From Chloromonas sp. AAM2 (Eukaryota; Chlorophyta; Chlorophyceae; Chlamydomonadales; Chlamydomonadaceae), in the NCBI GenBank assembly GCA_004335635.1, contig QAXH01006419.1, positions 3,706-46,422 of the forward strand: DNA of 42,717 nucleotides, in the 5' to 3' direction. The notes under the pieces were generated by a model. It made no database searches. It saw only the letters and a program-made list of their open reading frames with translations, and was not told the DNA's origin. Position 1 is the first letter of the stretch. Every line of letters starts with the position of its first letter. Of the stretch, positions 17,901-28,494 are shown piece after piece. A program made the position numbers and the translations under genes.

Positions 17901-19328
17901 GCCACGCTGCCTTAGGCGTTTATGTTTGCTGCTGCTGTTTGCAGTGGCGCAAGCAGGGCGAGGCGCCAAGCACTGTCCGGAGCGTCGACTTCCGGGCAGG
18001 TTCCAACAAGGCCGGCGATTCTGGCTCCGGCGACTATCGCTGGGACGAGCAGGGCTGGACCTTCCTTCACCTCAACAGGCACCCGTACCAGGAGCTGAAG
18101 AAGAACTGTTTCCCTCCTATCAAGGGCCCGTGCAGCTGCAAATGCGCGGGACAGGTCTTGTACGAGATCGACTCGCCGATGAAGAACGGATGGCTGTCTT
18201 CCCAACTCGACGATGCCACCAAATCGGTGAGCATCAAATGGGCGACGATGCCACCAAATGGATGAGCATCCCAATCGACAGGCCCATTGCACTCCAATTT
18301 TTCCAAGACTGCCTCGGTATGCATTGGCGCCAGTCTGCCACCTTGCTTCTAGTGATTGTCTCCACATCTTGCACTTCGCTGTTTGCCACAATGTGCCACC
18401 GCCCTGCACTGCTAAGAGTCACTTATGTCTACTTCATTTCTTTCTCTGCTTTCTTGTTTGATCTGCAGGGCAATAAGATCGTCATTATTATGCACCAGCT
18501 GCGGTGTGCAAACGGTGGCAACGACTACACCTGCCAGACCACTGAAAAGGATACCTCGTCAGACATTGTCACCAATGACCCAGCCTTCAGAGCTCTCCTG
18601 GACAAGAGCAGCGTTGTGGGCATCTTTGCAGGCCACACACACGATCCTGAATGGCTGGGACCTTCTGTGGACGGTGCCGACACCGTGAAGGACCTGGGCA
18701 TTGCAGTTATGAATTCTGGGGCAAGCTGGTGAGTGGTCAGGCGAGACTTGAAGCACGCAACAAAACGTATTCTGGGCAACCTGCATATCTGCACGCTCGA
18801 GTCAAACCGCTGGTGTGAATGAATGCGACGCCTGGAGCACACCGCCGCATACTGTGTTCAAGCACCGCCCTTACTGGCTTTATTTTGTCTGTCCAGCCTC
18901 CCGCTACCTGCTCAATCTACTGCTGTCAACTAACCGGATGTGGTTGTTCCACCCACTGGCTGGCTTTTCATGTGCGGGGGTCGTGCACGCTTGAGCTACA
19001 GCACAGCTAGAACACAAACACATGTGTAGCTACAGCTGATGATTCGCCACACACAGCTGACCACGTCCGTTTTTCCTCGCCACGTCCTCGACCCATTCGT
19101 TCTCCTTGTCGCGCGTTGCGCAGGTACAACATGTTTCTCCAGGCCGACTTCAGCTCTGAAGCCTTCACTGTCGGCGTTCGTGAGGTGGCTTCAGACGTGC
19201 CTGTGCGCTGGATGGAACCAGGGGCCAAGGGGCCGGGGCTGACTTACGCCAGTACAATGCGCGTGGCGTACAAGGTCGCGCGCAATGCAAAAAATCTGTG
19301 GAGGATTTCACAAGGACTGGAACAGTGA
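14947..19328 (+). CDS. secreted calcineurin-like metallophosphoesterase with N-terminal SWG repeats
   Basis: Ten exons: 14947-15013, 15218-15250, 15517-15552, 15768-16043, 16272-16511, 16840-17092, 17583-17727, 17945-18226, 18469-18728 and 19124-19328. Phases are consistent; 598 aa. Residues 1-22 are a clear signal peptide (MVAAALLLACSLFCAVKA core). Residues about 45-215 hold three related repeats with Y-N/G-I-x-P-x-x-x-W-G (YNIIPGQSWG, YNIVPSQAWG, YGIRPGVSWG) and paired cysteines. The catalytic domain has the full metallophosphoesterase signature: DLH (227-229), GDL (273-275), GNHD (305-308), H453 and GHTH (499-502), so a dinuclear-metal phosphohydrolase is likely active. The substrate cannot be told from sequence. 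A more upstream in-frame ATG (14917) is possible; 14947 was chosen for the signal peptide. TGTAA lies at 19729-19733. Export to the secretory pathway or cell surface is inferred. Confidence 0.93.
16193..16315. repeat. duplicated 5' part of phosphoesterase exon 5 inside the preceding intron
   Basis: The start of exon 16272-16511 (CTTGATTACGAGCGTTCGG, then CCACTGAC) has a diverged copy at about 16197-16230 in the intron (CTTGAGTACGAGCGTTCCA, then TTACTGAT). This is an acceptor-side duplication with spacing of about 80 bp. Confidence 0.7.
17318..17350 (+). repeat. short dispersed repeat shared with 40821-40855
   Basis: AAGTTTGCCAGTTCTGGGAC plus flanking A-run and AATTT is shared almost exactly with 40821-40855, where one extra AAG is present. 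It is in a phosphoesterase intron. Confidence 0.8.
17439..17518. repeat. near-perfect palindrome in an intron
   Basis: 17452-17501 is a 50-nt palindrome with one mismatched pair and no loop; its inner 34 nt, centred on GCGCGCGC, are perfect. Outer arms GATACTGT / ACAGTATC extend the pairing with bulges. It lies in the phosphoesterase intron between 17092 and 17583. Confidence 0.92.
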
Positions 19329-20042
19329 ACGTCAAAACCTGCGAACCAAGATTGGTCTGGGGAACAGCATTCCGTGCTGTGCATGTGATTGATAACGTGC
19401 TATTGGAAATGATTGGAATTTCCTTGACCTTCATACGCTTGATATGATAATTGATCTTAATGTTGCCATTGATGCACTACCTCTGAGTATTCATCATCGC
19501 CAGCAGAAGGTGCAAGTTTTATCCTCGTCTGTGAAATTGATGATTGGTTCTTTCATTGCTTGCTTTGGGACGCAGCCCAGATTTCAATTTTATCGCCTAA
19601 TCTGTGACGATCGCAAACTCATATACGACAGCTGCTCGTTGGAAACCAACAGTTGGTGCTCTGACGCTCTGTAGAGATATATCGTTGCTCACATTGATCG
19701 TGTGTTTGTGCTCTGTACATAAGGTTTCTGTAATACAGTAGGAATGGATGCCTGTCTGTCTGCTCGCATCAGGTCTATGCTTCTCATCGCCGGCCCTGCA
19801 GGCCGTTATCATTGATGGACATGTAACCAGCCTAATTCTTAGACGGGATTCGTTGATGCCATCACCGTTCCATATGCTCCTTTACACCTTTTCTGCCATC
19901 TGTTTACATTAGGGATGCGGGATGAGAGGGACACCACATGTATCTTTCCTTAGCAAGACGGAGAGAGAGAGTGAGAGAGAGAAAAACAAAGGCTTACAAG
20001 GGGTCCAGCTAACAAAGAAAGACGGGAATGCACAGCCCCTAT
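19329..20042. other. intergenic region between convergent phosphoesterase and PARN genes
   Basis: Holds the two 3' UTRs. Minus-strand TGTAA (plus TTACA, 19994-19998) lies about 45 nt past the PARN stop. A short GA-rich run is at about 19962-19982. No gene was seen. Confidence 0.6.
19729..19733 (+). terminator. candidate TGTAA poly(A) signal of the phosphoesterase gene
   Basis: TGTAA about 400 nt downstream of the stop codon at 19328. This is the usual chlorophyte poly(A) motif; actual use is not shown. Confidence 0.5.
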
Positions 20043-23000
20043 TCATCCCCGTCCCATGTGCCAGTCCGCCAGGGATCGCACCACCCATCCCTTCTGCAGA
20101 CTCCCCGCCATCGCCGCCACCTTAGGCGCGAGGTCAGGCTTCAGCATCTCCACGAGACACCCATCCACGACCCTGCCACCTGCGCCAACAAAGCAACCAC
20201 ACAACAAGGTGCCTACGTATGGGGGCACGGAAAGGGATGCTGCTGACGGACGGAGGCATTCGCTAGAAGGGTAATTCCGGAACTGGCTATTCCGCCCATG
20301 TCTTTTCTTTGTTAGACGTTGCGGATAGCCCATCAAAGGATACGGGACAGGATGGGCTCCGCCCCGATCCAATCTGAGCAACAAAACATGACAAGGCATA
20401 AGGTCAAGTCCAGAGAGGAGGAATCGACACTGGCAGGAGGCCTTCTGCACCACTGTCTCCCTGCTTCTGCCCCTGCCCCTGCCCCTGCTTCTGCCCCTGC
20501 CCTGCGCAGCCAGTCTTACTGGGCCTGTCCGTATTTCTGTCGATTTCTGCGCCTGCCGTTTTGGTGTCACCTGGTCCTCTCACTTGTGCTGCTGGCTGCC
20601 TGCCTGCCCCTGCCCTTTTCCTGAACAAACGAAACAAGCCGCCAAGGCAAATATCAGAGGCAACCGAAGCCTTTCTTCCTCACCTGCGCCTCCATCTGCC
20701 TGCCCCTGTCCAGCCGTCCCTTTTCCATTTGCACAGTCACTAGGCTCCTCACCTGCGCCGCTGTCCCCCGGGCCCTGCTGTCCAGCCTTGGCAGTCTTAC
20801 TGGCCCGTGCGCCTTGTTGCCTTTGCGCTGGCGGCTTGACGGCGGGCGTGCCCGTGCCCCAAATGCCGGGGTTGGTTGCAAGCATGAGCACGTGAGCGGG
20901 GCCCAGGCCGCACGCCTGCCACCGCTTCAACACATCGTACCATACGGTCTGCAGGGCACGTGCACACAGCCACATCACGTGACATGTGTGCTGGCATGGG
21001 TGCTGGCATGGGTACCGTATCATCGCAAAAATTAGGTCAAAACGCAACATAAGTCGAACCCCGCCGATGCTGGCATGGGTGCTGGCATGGGTGTGCAGCC
21101 CATGCTGTGGTTACCAATTCGGTCAGGTATGGCACAGTGACAATAGAGGCGGCGGACACTGGAGTCCTGGGTTGTGACTAGCTTCGGAAGCGGCATTCCA
21201 CTAGCGTCCATTCGGGGATTTCTCAACGGGCATTTCGTAGCCATTCCGCAGCCCTTTCGCCGATGGCCAAGCGTCCGCCACAGCCAATTACGCAGGCTCA
21301 AAATCCTTAGCGACAACACTGCACTGGACCCATATACCATCCATAACCACCACTGATGGAGGTTGTTCTGCAGACCTTGTCATTGCAAGCTGGCCGACCC
21401 GTTCTGGCAGAAATGTTACACACTGCCTGCTGCTCACAATCAAACCTAAGCTTCTGGGTTGCACTCTATTTTGTTAAAACAACGCATTATTGATGTCATA
21501 TCATGGACGGTTCCTCACATCCAGACCCACCTTGGGCCCTAGGCCAGTGATTATGAACGTAGAGGGCAGGGCAGGCGCGGGGTCAGGGCCCTCGCCCAGA
21601 TTATAGTAAGGCACGCCTCTTTGACCGTTCAACCGCATCACATGGGACGCCATGTGACACAAGTCAGGGTCAGTTGAAACCGTTTCTTGTGCCTGAGACA
21701 CGTCTGGGAGGCTGCTTGGGCTGCTTGTCCTGCTGCTTGAACTGTTCCGCTTCTGCATGTCCTTAGTGCCTGCGTTGATTCTGGCTGTGCTACCACCGCT
21801 CATGATTATCCCACCATCCATTCCAACGCCAAGCACATCCCCGGCCCCATTGTCTGTTTCAACTGCTTTAGATGGTTGCTGTGCAGACCGCATGGCTTCT
21901 GCCACAGCCACAAACACAGCCCCTGTCATCAGCGCATCAAAACCGGCCTCATGTGCACCAGCTGATGCCACTGCTTGCCCTGTAACCGTTTCCTCTTCAT
22001 CATCACTGGCGATCACATGGGCAGAAACGGAATCGCTGTCTGAGCCTGGTGTAGGCTTATCGCCATCAGTGTCCGACTGCTGTATCTGTGCATGTGGCTG
22101 GGTATCGCCTTGGGCTTGTTGCAACAGGTTCAAGGCTGCCTCAAGGTAGCGATTTCTTTCGTGCTGGAGGGTGTCGGATTGGTTAGGCTGGTCGGGTGCG
22201 GTCAGGTTGGGCCTGAGGGCTGTAAACAGCTCCTACAGCAGCAGTCATTGGCACAGCGTATTAAGGATTGGGACAGAACAAATCAGGCCGGAAGCGTGAC
22301 TAGCAACAGGCGGACAAAGCGAACAAGAAACTGACGACAGATAGCATGCATGAAAACGTGCGCAGGCTGTGCGAAACAGCTTATAATAACATTGCATTGT
22401 AATGCCTGGCGTAATGACTGGCGTAATGACTGGCTGACACATCCGGTTGTGGGCTACCTGGTATAATATTGTGTTTTTTCTGTATTTGTACTGAATCCAA
22501 TCGACCGCTGTACCCCTTCCTGCAATCCTTGGCACCCTTTCTACGTTCTCCTGCTGCAACCTGTCAGCTGAAACGATTTCTCCTGTATTCAATCCGTTGA
22601 CCCTCTTCCATATCCACTCTGCCTCGGGGGCCAGACCTGCACATGCCATGCAGTACCACTTGCCCGCCTCCACTCACTAGGAGTGGCAATTGCTGCAGCC
22701 CTCGCCCACCATGGGTCTCCGAAGGGTCCTGGGCAACGGCACCAGGCATGGCACCTGCCAGGTACTTGGTGTCATAGATGCCTCCGGGAAACCACCTGCA
22801 GTAAAGCAAAATAGGAACGCCGGTGTAATACAATACCAATGATATAACATGGGTTTAACCATGATAAGCTATGTAATGATGATGATGAATGAATGAATGA
22901 ATGAAATACCATGTACTGCGGTCAGCTATCCACACCTGCCCAGTGTCTGCCAGTGTCAGGCCAGGACGAGGCAGCGGTGCTGCAGTCAACTGGAAGTAGC

Positions 23001-25091
23001 TGTCTGAAGTAAATGTAGGAAATTTGAAGTAAATGCGGTGCTGCAATCAACTGGGCGAAGTGGCTGTCTGGGGTACCACCAGCAAAGCTTCTAGTACATC
23101 TATGCAAAGCAACTCACGGAGCAGTCTAGTCAGGTGTCAGTTCTAGTCAGGTGTATGGTAGTAGTCGATGCATCTGCAGGTCTTTCGAGCGATAGACCGG
23201 AGTGACAGCAGGTTTCATCAGGTATGCATTTGTGCGTGTGTGTGTGTGTGAGTGCGCGTGTGTGCGTGTGTTGCATGGCCTTCAGTCCGCGGACTGCAAG
23301 GACAATTGTTGCACAACAAGCAAAACAAGCTGCACAATTGTTAACTGGACCACTGCACCAGCAATAAATGCGCAAGTACATGTAGCAACTTGTGTGTGTA
23401 GCAACCACTCAGAGCTCACCGTTGGACCAGTTGCTTGTACAGCGGCCAGGTCGCAGGCAAGGGGCTGCCATGCAGTTGTGCCAGGACAAATGCGAGGTCC
23501 AGCGAGCCGTTGTGCAAAACAACGGGACGACCTGAACAACGCACTCGCCATTCAAGTACTGGGTACTGTGTAGAACAGTTTTCACAGAACTCTGAGATGC
23601 TGTTCACCCTGAAAGGCTTCAGGAATCTTCAAGAATCACGGCAAACTGGTTGCCATGATTCTTGAAGATTCCTGAAGCCTGGGATGTGTCCAGAAAAGGG
23701 GCAAATATTGAGATGCACACTGGTTTTGGTCAGTGGGGCCCGTTCATCTACACTGGCATTGCTCTGGCTGTGAACGCACTGCACAGGCCTTGGCAGTACA
23801 TGCCTGTTGACCACATCAATCAATAAGGACCGCCCATATCAGCCTGCCTAGGCGCTTAATTCCAGGTAAGTATCTGTTGACAACAGGTAAGGAAATGCAG
23901 TCACAGGATGAGCACCGCCCTGACCCGCCCTGAGCAACAAACAACAGGCCCAAGAAAAGCAGAAAAGCCACCAAAAAAGCAGAAAGGCCACCGAATAACA
24001 TCAGAACATCCCTTAGCCTGAATAACGAGCAGCTATGCCGCATGTCCTGCTGCCTCGAGTTTGTGTGGGAACAGAGACATTACAGTACATTGGAGTACGT
24101 CGAAAGACCCTCTCACCAGCATCCCCCAGCAAGGAAGCAAAACGACTGGCAGGACAGGAGTCTGCAGTTCACAAAAGTCAGCTATGGCGTGGTAGAACCA
24201 AGTGGTAGCATGGAGCAACAGAGGAAAAACATCACAATGGTCTCTCATGGTGGGTTGAACCATGAGAAGCCATGGACTGATGCTGATGCTGATGCTAAGA
24301 CGCTCTCACCTGCATCCCTGATCACCTCCAGCAGCACAGCGGGCCCTGCGGCCCTGTGGGTGGCCTGCCGCTGCACGGCCTGACCCCGAGAGGCCGGCTG
24401 AGCACTGTGAGAGCGCTGTGAGGACCGACTGAGCACCACATGCCATGTGCTATCTCTTTTGCTACTGCTGCCACTGCTGCTGGTGCCAAGCACACTGTTG
24501 CTGCTGGGGTTGCTGCTGCTGGTGCCAGGGACACTGCTGCTGGTGTTGCTGGTGCCGGTGTTGCTGGGTGATGAATGCGGCACACTGCTGCTGCTGGGGG
24601 TGCTGACGTCGCTGCCAGCTGGTGGTGGTACCATGTTGCTGGGCGAAACAGAGGCGTTGGTATCACTGCTGGTTGGTGGTGGTGAGTGAAGCAGGGTGCC
24701 AGAGGTGCTGATGTTGCTGAAATGGGGGTGTGCAGAGCAGGTGAATGGGGGCAGGTCAGGACGGCACCAGAGCTCGAGGCGAACCAGAGCCTGCAAGCGC
24801 AGCACGCAATCATGTACCCAGAGTTTGCATGCATACATTACAGTGGCTACAGACTTTGTCCTGCTTTCAGTGAGCTTTCTTGGCTTAACAATTGTCAGGC
24901 GCGTAATTCTCGGAGGATACTGTGTCTGTAACAGGATAAACCCTGTCTGTTACGGATATATCCCAAATCAAAGGATAATCCATCAATTAACTTTCGGGTT
25001 GGCGCTTTTCATAAGGCAGTTGCATCATTCACCGGTGCAACTGTATCAGTGTCTAGCTGCAGTACCGTGGGTTAAACCATGACAAGCCATG

Positions 25092-25155
<64 letters not shown>

Positions 25156-25157
25156 NN

Positions 25158-25230
<73 letters not shown>

Positions 25231-28200
25231 ATGAGTGGCTGCAGTAGGGGTGGAATGCAAACGCCACATGCGAAAGATGGCAAATACAATGCAGGCACAC
25301 CACTGCGCAGTGTGTGGGGTCTCTATGATTGTAGTGACACGTTGCGTAGCTATACCACTTGGTCAATCGGTCAGAAGGCAATGACGGGGCTTTGCCAACC
25401 CAGCAACCGCTTTTCCCTTTCCTGGCTTAGAAACAGACCTTCCAGAGGACCCTGAACCTTGCATGTGCATGTTTTTTTGGGGGCACCATGCCCATGCTTT
25501 GCTTAGGATGGGGATGTTGGCTGCTGCTGAGCGCCTAGCTGGTTGGTCCTGCGCTACCGTGGGTTGAACCATGCGAAGCTATGTAATGATAATGATGAAT
25601 CGGTCAGTCAGTCTGCGGATGGGATCAGTTCCCAGCTTGTCCCCATGAATTCATGTGGCTTGCCTCACGCACCATCTCGTCGCCATGTACTATGTATCCA
25701 TGATATATCAATTCCGCTTACATCCAGAAGCATTGCCTGTGCTTCATCCAATGCAGGTAGACACAGCACCTTGTGTGTGGTGCATGTGCTATGTGATATC
25801 CAATGCATCACATGGTACATCAGCTCTGCTTACCTCAATTGTATTCGCCTGGGCTTCATCCGCAGCCGGTAGACACAGCATCTCCTCATGTCTTTCTAGC
25901 CAGGCAAGCACAGCCCTCCGCACACCTGGCCAGTCCACATGCCCTGCCTGTCTTAAACCACCATTGCCGCTGCCGCTACCACCACACGCCTCGACCACTT
26001 CTAAAGCAGCAATGAGAGCTGTCACTCGGGAATTAGGGGTCAAGGGAGCCTTGATGGTTAGCTGGCCGGTTTCAGAATTGAATTGGGCTTTGCATGTGCT
26101 TGGGGATGGGCTTTGGGTGGTCATCGGTGTGGCTTTGGAATCACTGGCTGCTTGCTGCTGTTGCTGTTGCTGCTGTTGCTGGCCTGCTTGTGCATTTATC
26201 ACGAACAGCTCGCTCTGCACCAGCTGGTGTAGTCTTGCATTGAGTGGCATGAAGCGTGCGCCGTCACGCACCCATGCGCCCACGTCGAAACCCTGCATGT
26301 GGCCAGGAAAGAGTTTCATTGGCAACTGGGCGCTTTAACAACTGCATTTCTTTCTTTGGCAATTGTGCTTCTTTGCAGGCACAGTCTTGCAGTTTTGCAG
26401 CCATGGCCAGACTAGATCCTCTGGACCAAGCGTGTGCTGTTGTGGTCCATAACCTACGAGCATACTGGCATATGAGCACGCGTTTGCCCTTGGACCCATT
26501 TTGCCACCAATGTGGGCTAACCGCACAAGAATCTTAACATCCCGTAGGTGCACTGACCTGTTGTTAGCTAGAGTGTCGAGGGACCCATTTAGGGATGCGT
26601 TGGACCCATTTTGCTACCAATGTGGGCTAACCGCACAAGAATCATTACATCTCTTAGGCGCACTGACCTGTTGTTAGCTAGAGTGTCGAGGGACCCATTT
26701 AGGGATGCGTTGGACCCATCTTGCTACCAATGTGGACTAACCGCACAATGCTCTTGACATCCCTCAGGCGCACTGACCTGTTGTGCCAGAAACTCCAGAC
26801 TGCTGGCCTGGACACTGAAACACGGTTTCCACACTTGAGGGTCACACGCGGGGTACAGAGTGACGTTCCATGTCCTCACGTGCCAACCGTCACCGGCCTC
26901 TGAACTGCTGCTCTGTCTGGAAAAGCAGCTGATGCCTGCACAATGCAATGCACGATGAATCACAATCTTCCAGGTGTCGAGATTTACCAGATATTCTGGG
27001 CCATGGAAAGCAGCATCACCTGGCTAAGCTGAGTGAACTAGGTGTTGAGGTATCTGCGACTGCCATGTAATGATGCTGATGACACAACTTCATGACATGG
27101 GCAGATTAGAAGCCAATGTGCGATGTTGTTGGTACGTTGACACGCAATGGTCAATCTATTCACAATTATTATTATATGCATTATAATCTATCATTGTACA
27201 TGTCACATGGGCAGGTCAGCAGCATATGTGTAGTCTGATGATCGGATGCCATCTGCTGATGATAGTGTTGAAGAGGTGACATCATTGGCCGTATGAGTAG
27301 CAAGAGGTGACTGGTCACGTCAATGTGGTCAATGTGATCACATAGTGCAAGCTAAGCAGAAGCAAGCTAAGCAGAAGCCCGTACCTAACTGGACAAGCGT
27401 GAACTTCTGCGCAGACTCCCTGAGCTGTTGGTACCGGCTGTTGTAGTCGTCCAACTTCCCAGGGCTGCGGCCTCGCGCCCACAGCCCTGTCATTTCACAA
27501 TCTGCATGGTGACGGATGTGTGACATGGACAGGGAAGGGCAGAAAGCGTCCGAGCGGCATGATGCATCTGGCTCAGTGTTTCTTTTATATGTCGTTTGTC
27601 GCTTTGCATTAGTTTAGTTTTCGTGGAAAACAGACCACCAGGTCCATCAAGTTCCAAGAAACCGACTTGGACACCGTTAATTTGATGTCAAGCATTTGCT
27701 TACCTGGCCCGTATGCATACATCACCTGAGGTACGGTTGTTGCCTTCTCAGATTCGTGACACGTGTCATATTGCGGCAGGTACAGGATTGACAAGGGCAA
27801 GCCACTGCTGTTGTGCCAGACATCAGTCAACTCGCACGACGTGTACCAAACTGCACTGTTCTGCGTTTGAATAGGCTAGTTTACGACCAGAAGCCAAATA
27901 GCACAGCCTGCATGTGCCTGGGTTTGCATGCTCAAGGCGTCGCTGTGCTTATAACTCACCCAATGCCACAAAGGTGCTGTCTTGGACTGCTCGTTGCAAG
28001 GACGGCAACTGTTCCCAGAAGTTGTGCTCTAACACGTCTACATGTGCATGTACTTGCAGCCTTGGCGTGTTGCTGCCTGCCTTGCTGGGCTGGCTTGGTA
28101 TGTCATTGGTAGTGTTAGTGCTGCTAGTGGCGGCAGCCGCACATGCGGTCCCGGTTCTGGAGCTGACGGTGTGTTCGAGGCTCAGTTGTTTATTGGCCGC

Positions 28201-28494
28201 CGCTGGGCATACAACAAGATGCAGCTGTGTAACCCCGCGATGGCTGGCGATTGGTCGAACATGCTGAGGCCTCTGGTAAAGCTGCCGAGGATTAGTTGTG
28301 ATGGGAGCAGGAGCATAACTCCCAAGATGGTGCATCATCAATCGTCCAAGACAGCAATTTCTGAGCCTCGTTTGCAGTTCACGAGGGTCATCTTGCGTGC
28401 ACTGGGCAGCGGCGGTAGTCTTGCTCCGAAATGCAGCTCCGAAACCAGCGATCAGAAGCCCCTCGTCCTTGGACTGTCTTAAACACGTACCCAT
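20043..28494 (-). CDS. PARN: poly(A)-specific ribonuclease, PARN family (DEDD 3' exonuclease)
   Basis: Exons, right to left: 28494-27960, 27501-27385, 26935-26778, 26292-25834, 24790-24310, 23531-23420, 22795-22678, 22232-21519, 20948-20753 and 20179-20043. Phases agree; about 1008 aa. The catalytic DEDDh residues are all visible: VALDCEMTG (D179, E181), LHNGSLDLAF (H590, D595) and HEAGFDALMTG (H754, D759). PARN-specific blocks include LDDYNSRYQQLRESAQKF, WFPGGIYDTKYLA and GVPYYNLGEGPDP. Insertions explain the length: a run of ten Q at 308-317 and a long Ser/Pro/Thr stretch in the fifth exon. Function: 3' to 5' removal of poly(A) and trimming of small RNAs. The first exon is open to ATG 28494; ATG 28338 is an alternative. 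The N-terminus is basic and Ala/Ser/Thr-rich and could be a mitochondrial presequence (inference). Small extra exons between 20753 and 20179 cannot be excluded. Confidence 0.9.
20684..20760. repeat. duplicated GGCGCAG/GTGAGG splice donor, 69 bp apart and in frame
   Basis: On the minus strand GGCGCAGGTGAGGA occurs at the assigned end of PARN exon 20948-20753 and again with exon end at 20684. The 69 nt between are open in the exon's frame, so either donor gives the same downstream phase. Use of the distal donor would add 23 residues. Confidence 0.8.
21000..21190 (+). repeat. 191-bp dispersed repeat, copy B
   Basis: Second copy of the element at 10973-11163, same orientation, lying in a PARN intron (between exons 22232-21519 and 20948-20753). 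An extra GTGCTGGCATGG precedes it. Confidence 0.92.
22848..22903 (+). repeat. (ATG)-tailed dispersed repeat, diverged copy
   Basis: ATGGGTTTAACCATGATAAG, then CTATGTAATGATGATGATG and a GAAT run. It shares the core with 25060, 24249, 25517 and the minus-strand copy at 5594. Confidence 0.7.
23614..23680. repeat. 31-bp stem hairpin in a PARN intron
   Basis: The left arm AGGCTTCAGGAATCTTCAAG continues into AATCACGGCAA. The right arm is its reverse complement with a single C/A mismatch, and the loop is about 5 nt. It lies just upstream (transcript sense) of exon 23531-23420. Confidence 0.93.
24249..24297 (+). repeat. (ATG)-tailed dispersed repeat, copy
   Basis: GGTGGGTTGAACCATGAGAA followed by CTGATG-type repeats. 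CTCATGGT/ACCATGAG flank the core as a small inverted repeat. It lies in a PARN intron beside the donor of exon 24790-24310. Confidence 0.7.
25060..25228 (+). repeat. (ATG)-tailed dispersed repeat with long (ATG)n run containing two N
   Basis: CAGTACCGTGGGTTAAACCA, then TGACAAGCCATGTG and about 45 ATG units to 25228. Bases 25156-25157 are N, so the true repeat length is not known. It lies in a PARN intron. Confidence 0.9.
25517..25600 (+). repeat. (ATG)-tailed dispersed repeat, best preserved copy
   Basis: GGTTGGTCCTGCGCTACCG, then TGGGTTGAACCATGCGAAGC and TATGTAATGATAATGATG. It matches 5594-5668 (minus) over its length. Confidence 0.85.
25705..25890. repeat. 112-bp-spaced copy of a PARN exon end and donor
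   Basis: The donor region of exon 26292-25834 (plus GCTTACCTCAATTGTATTC) and its exonic flank (CTTCATCCGCAG, GTAGACACAGCA) recur about 112-120 bp further into the intron. That copy has a retained GTAAGC donor and GTAGACACAGCACC. Confidence 0.75.
26491..26790. repeat. 110-bp tandem repeat including a PARN 5' splice site, 2.7 copies
   Basis: Units start TGGACCCATTTTGCYACC at 26491, 26601 and 26711. The rightmost partial copy runs into the donor of PARN exon 26935-26778 (minus CAACAG/GTCAGTG). The other two copies keep CAACAGGTCAGTG, so three equivalent donors stand 110 bp apart. Confidence 0.93.

Noticed and set aside
24447..24689. Plus-strand Leu-rich open frame
   Set aside because: It is the antisense shadow of the Ser/Pro-rich PARN exon 24790-24310.
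25046..25381. Poly-His, poly-Ser or poly-Ile open frames
   Set aside because: These are translations of the (ATG)n microsatellite; the region is a PARN intron.
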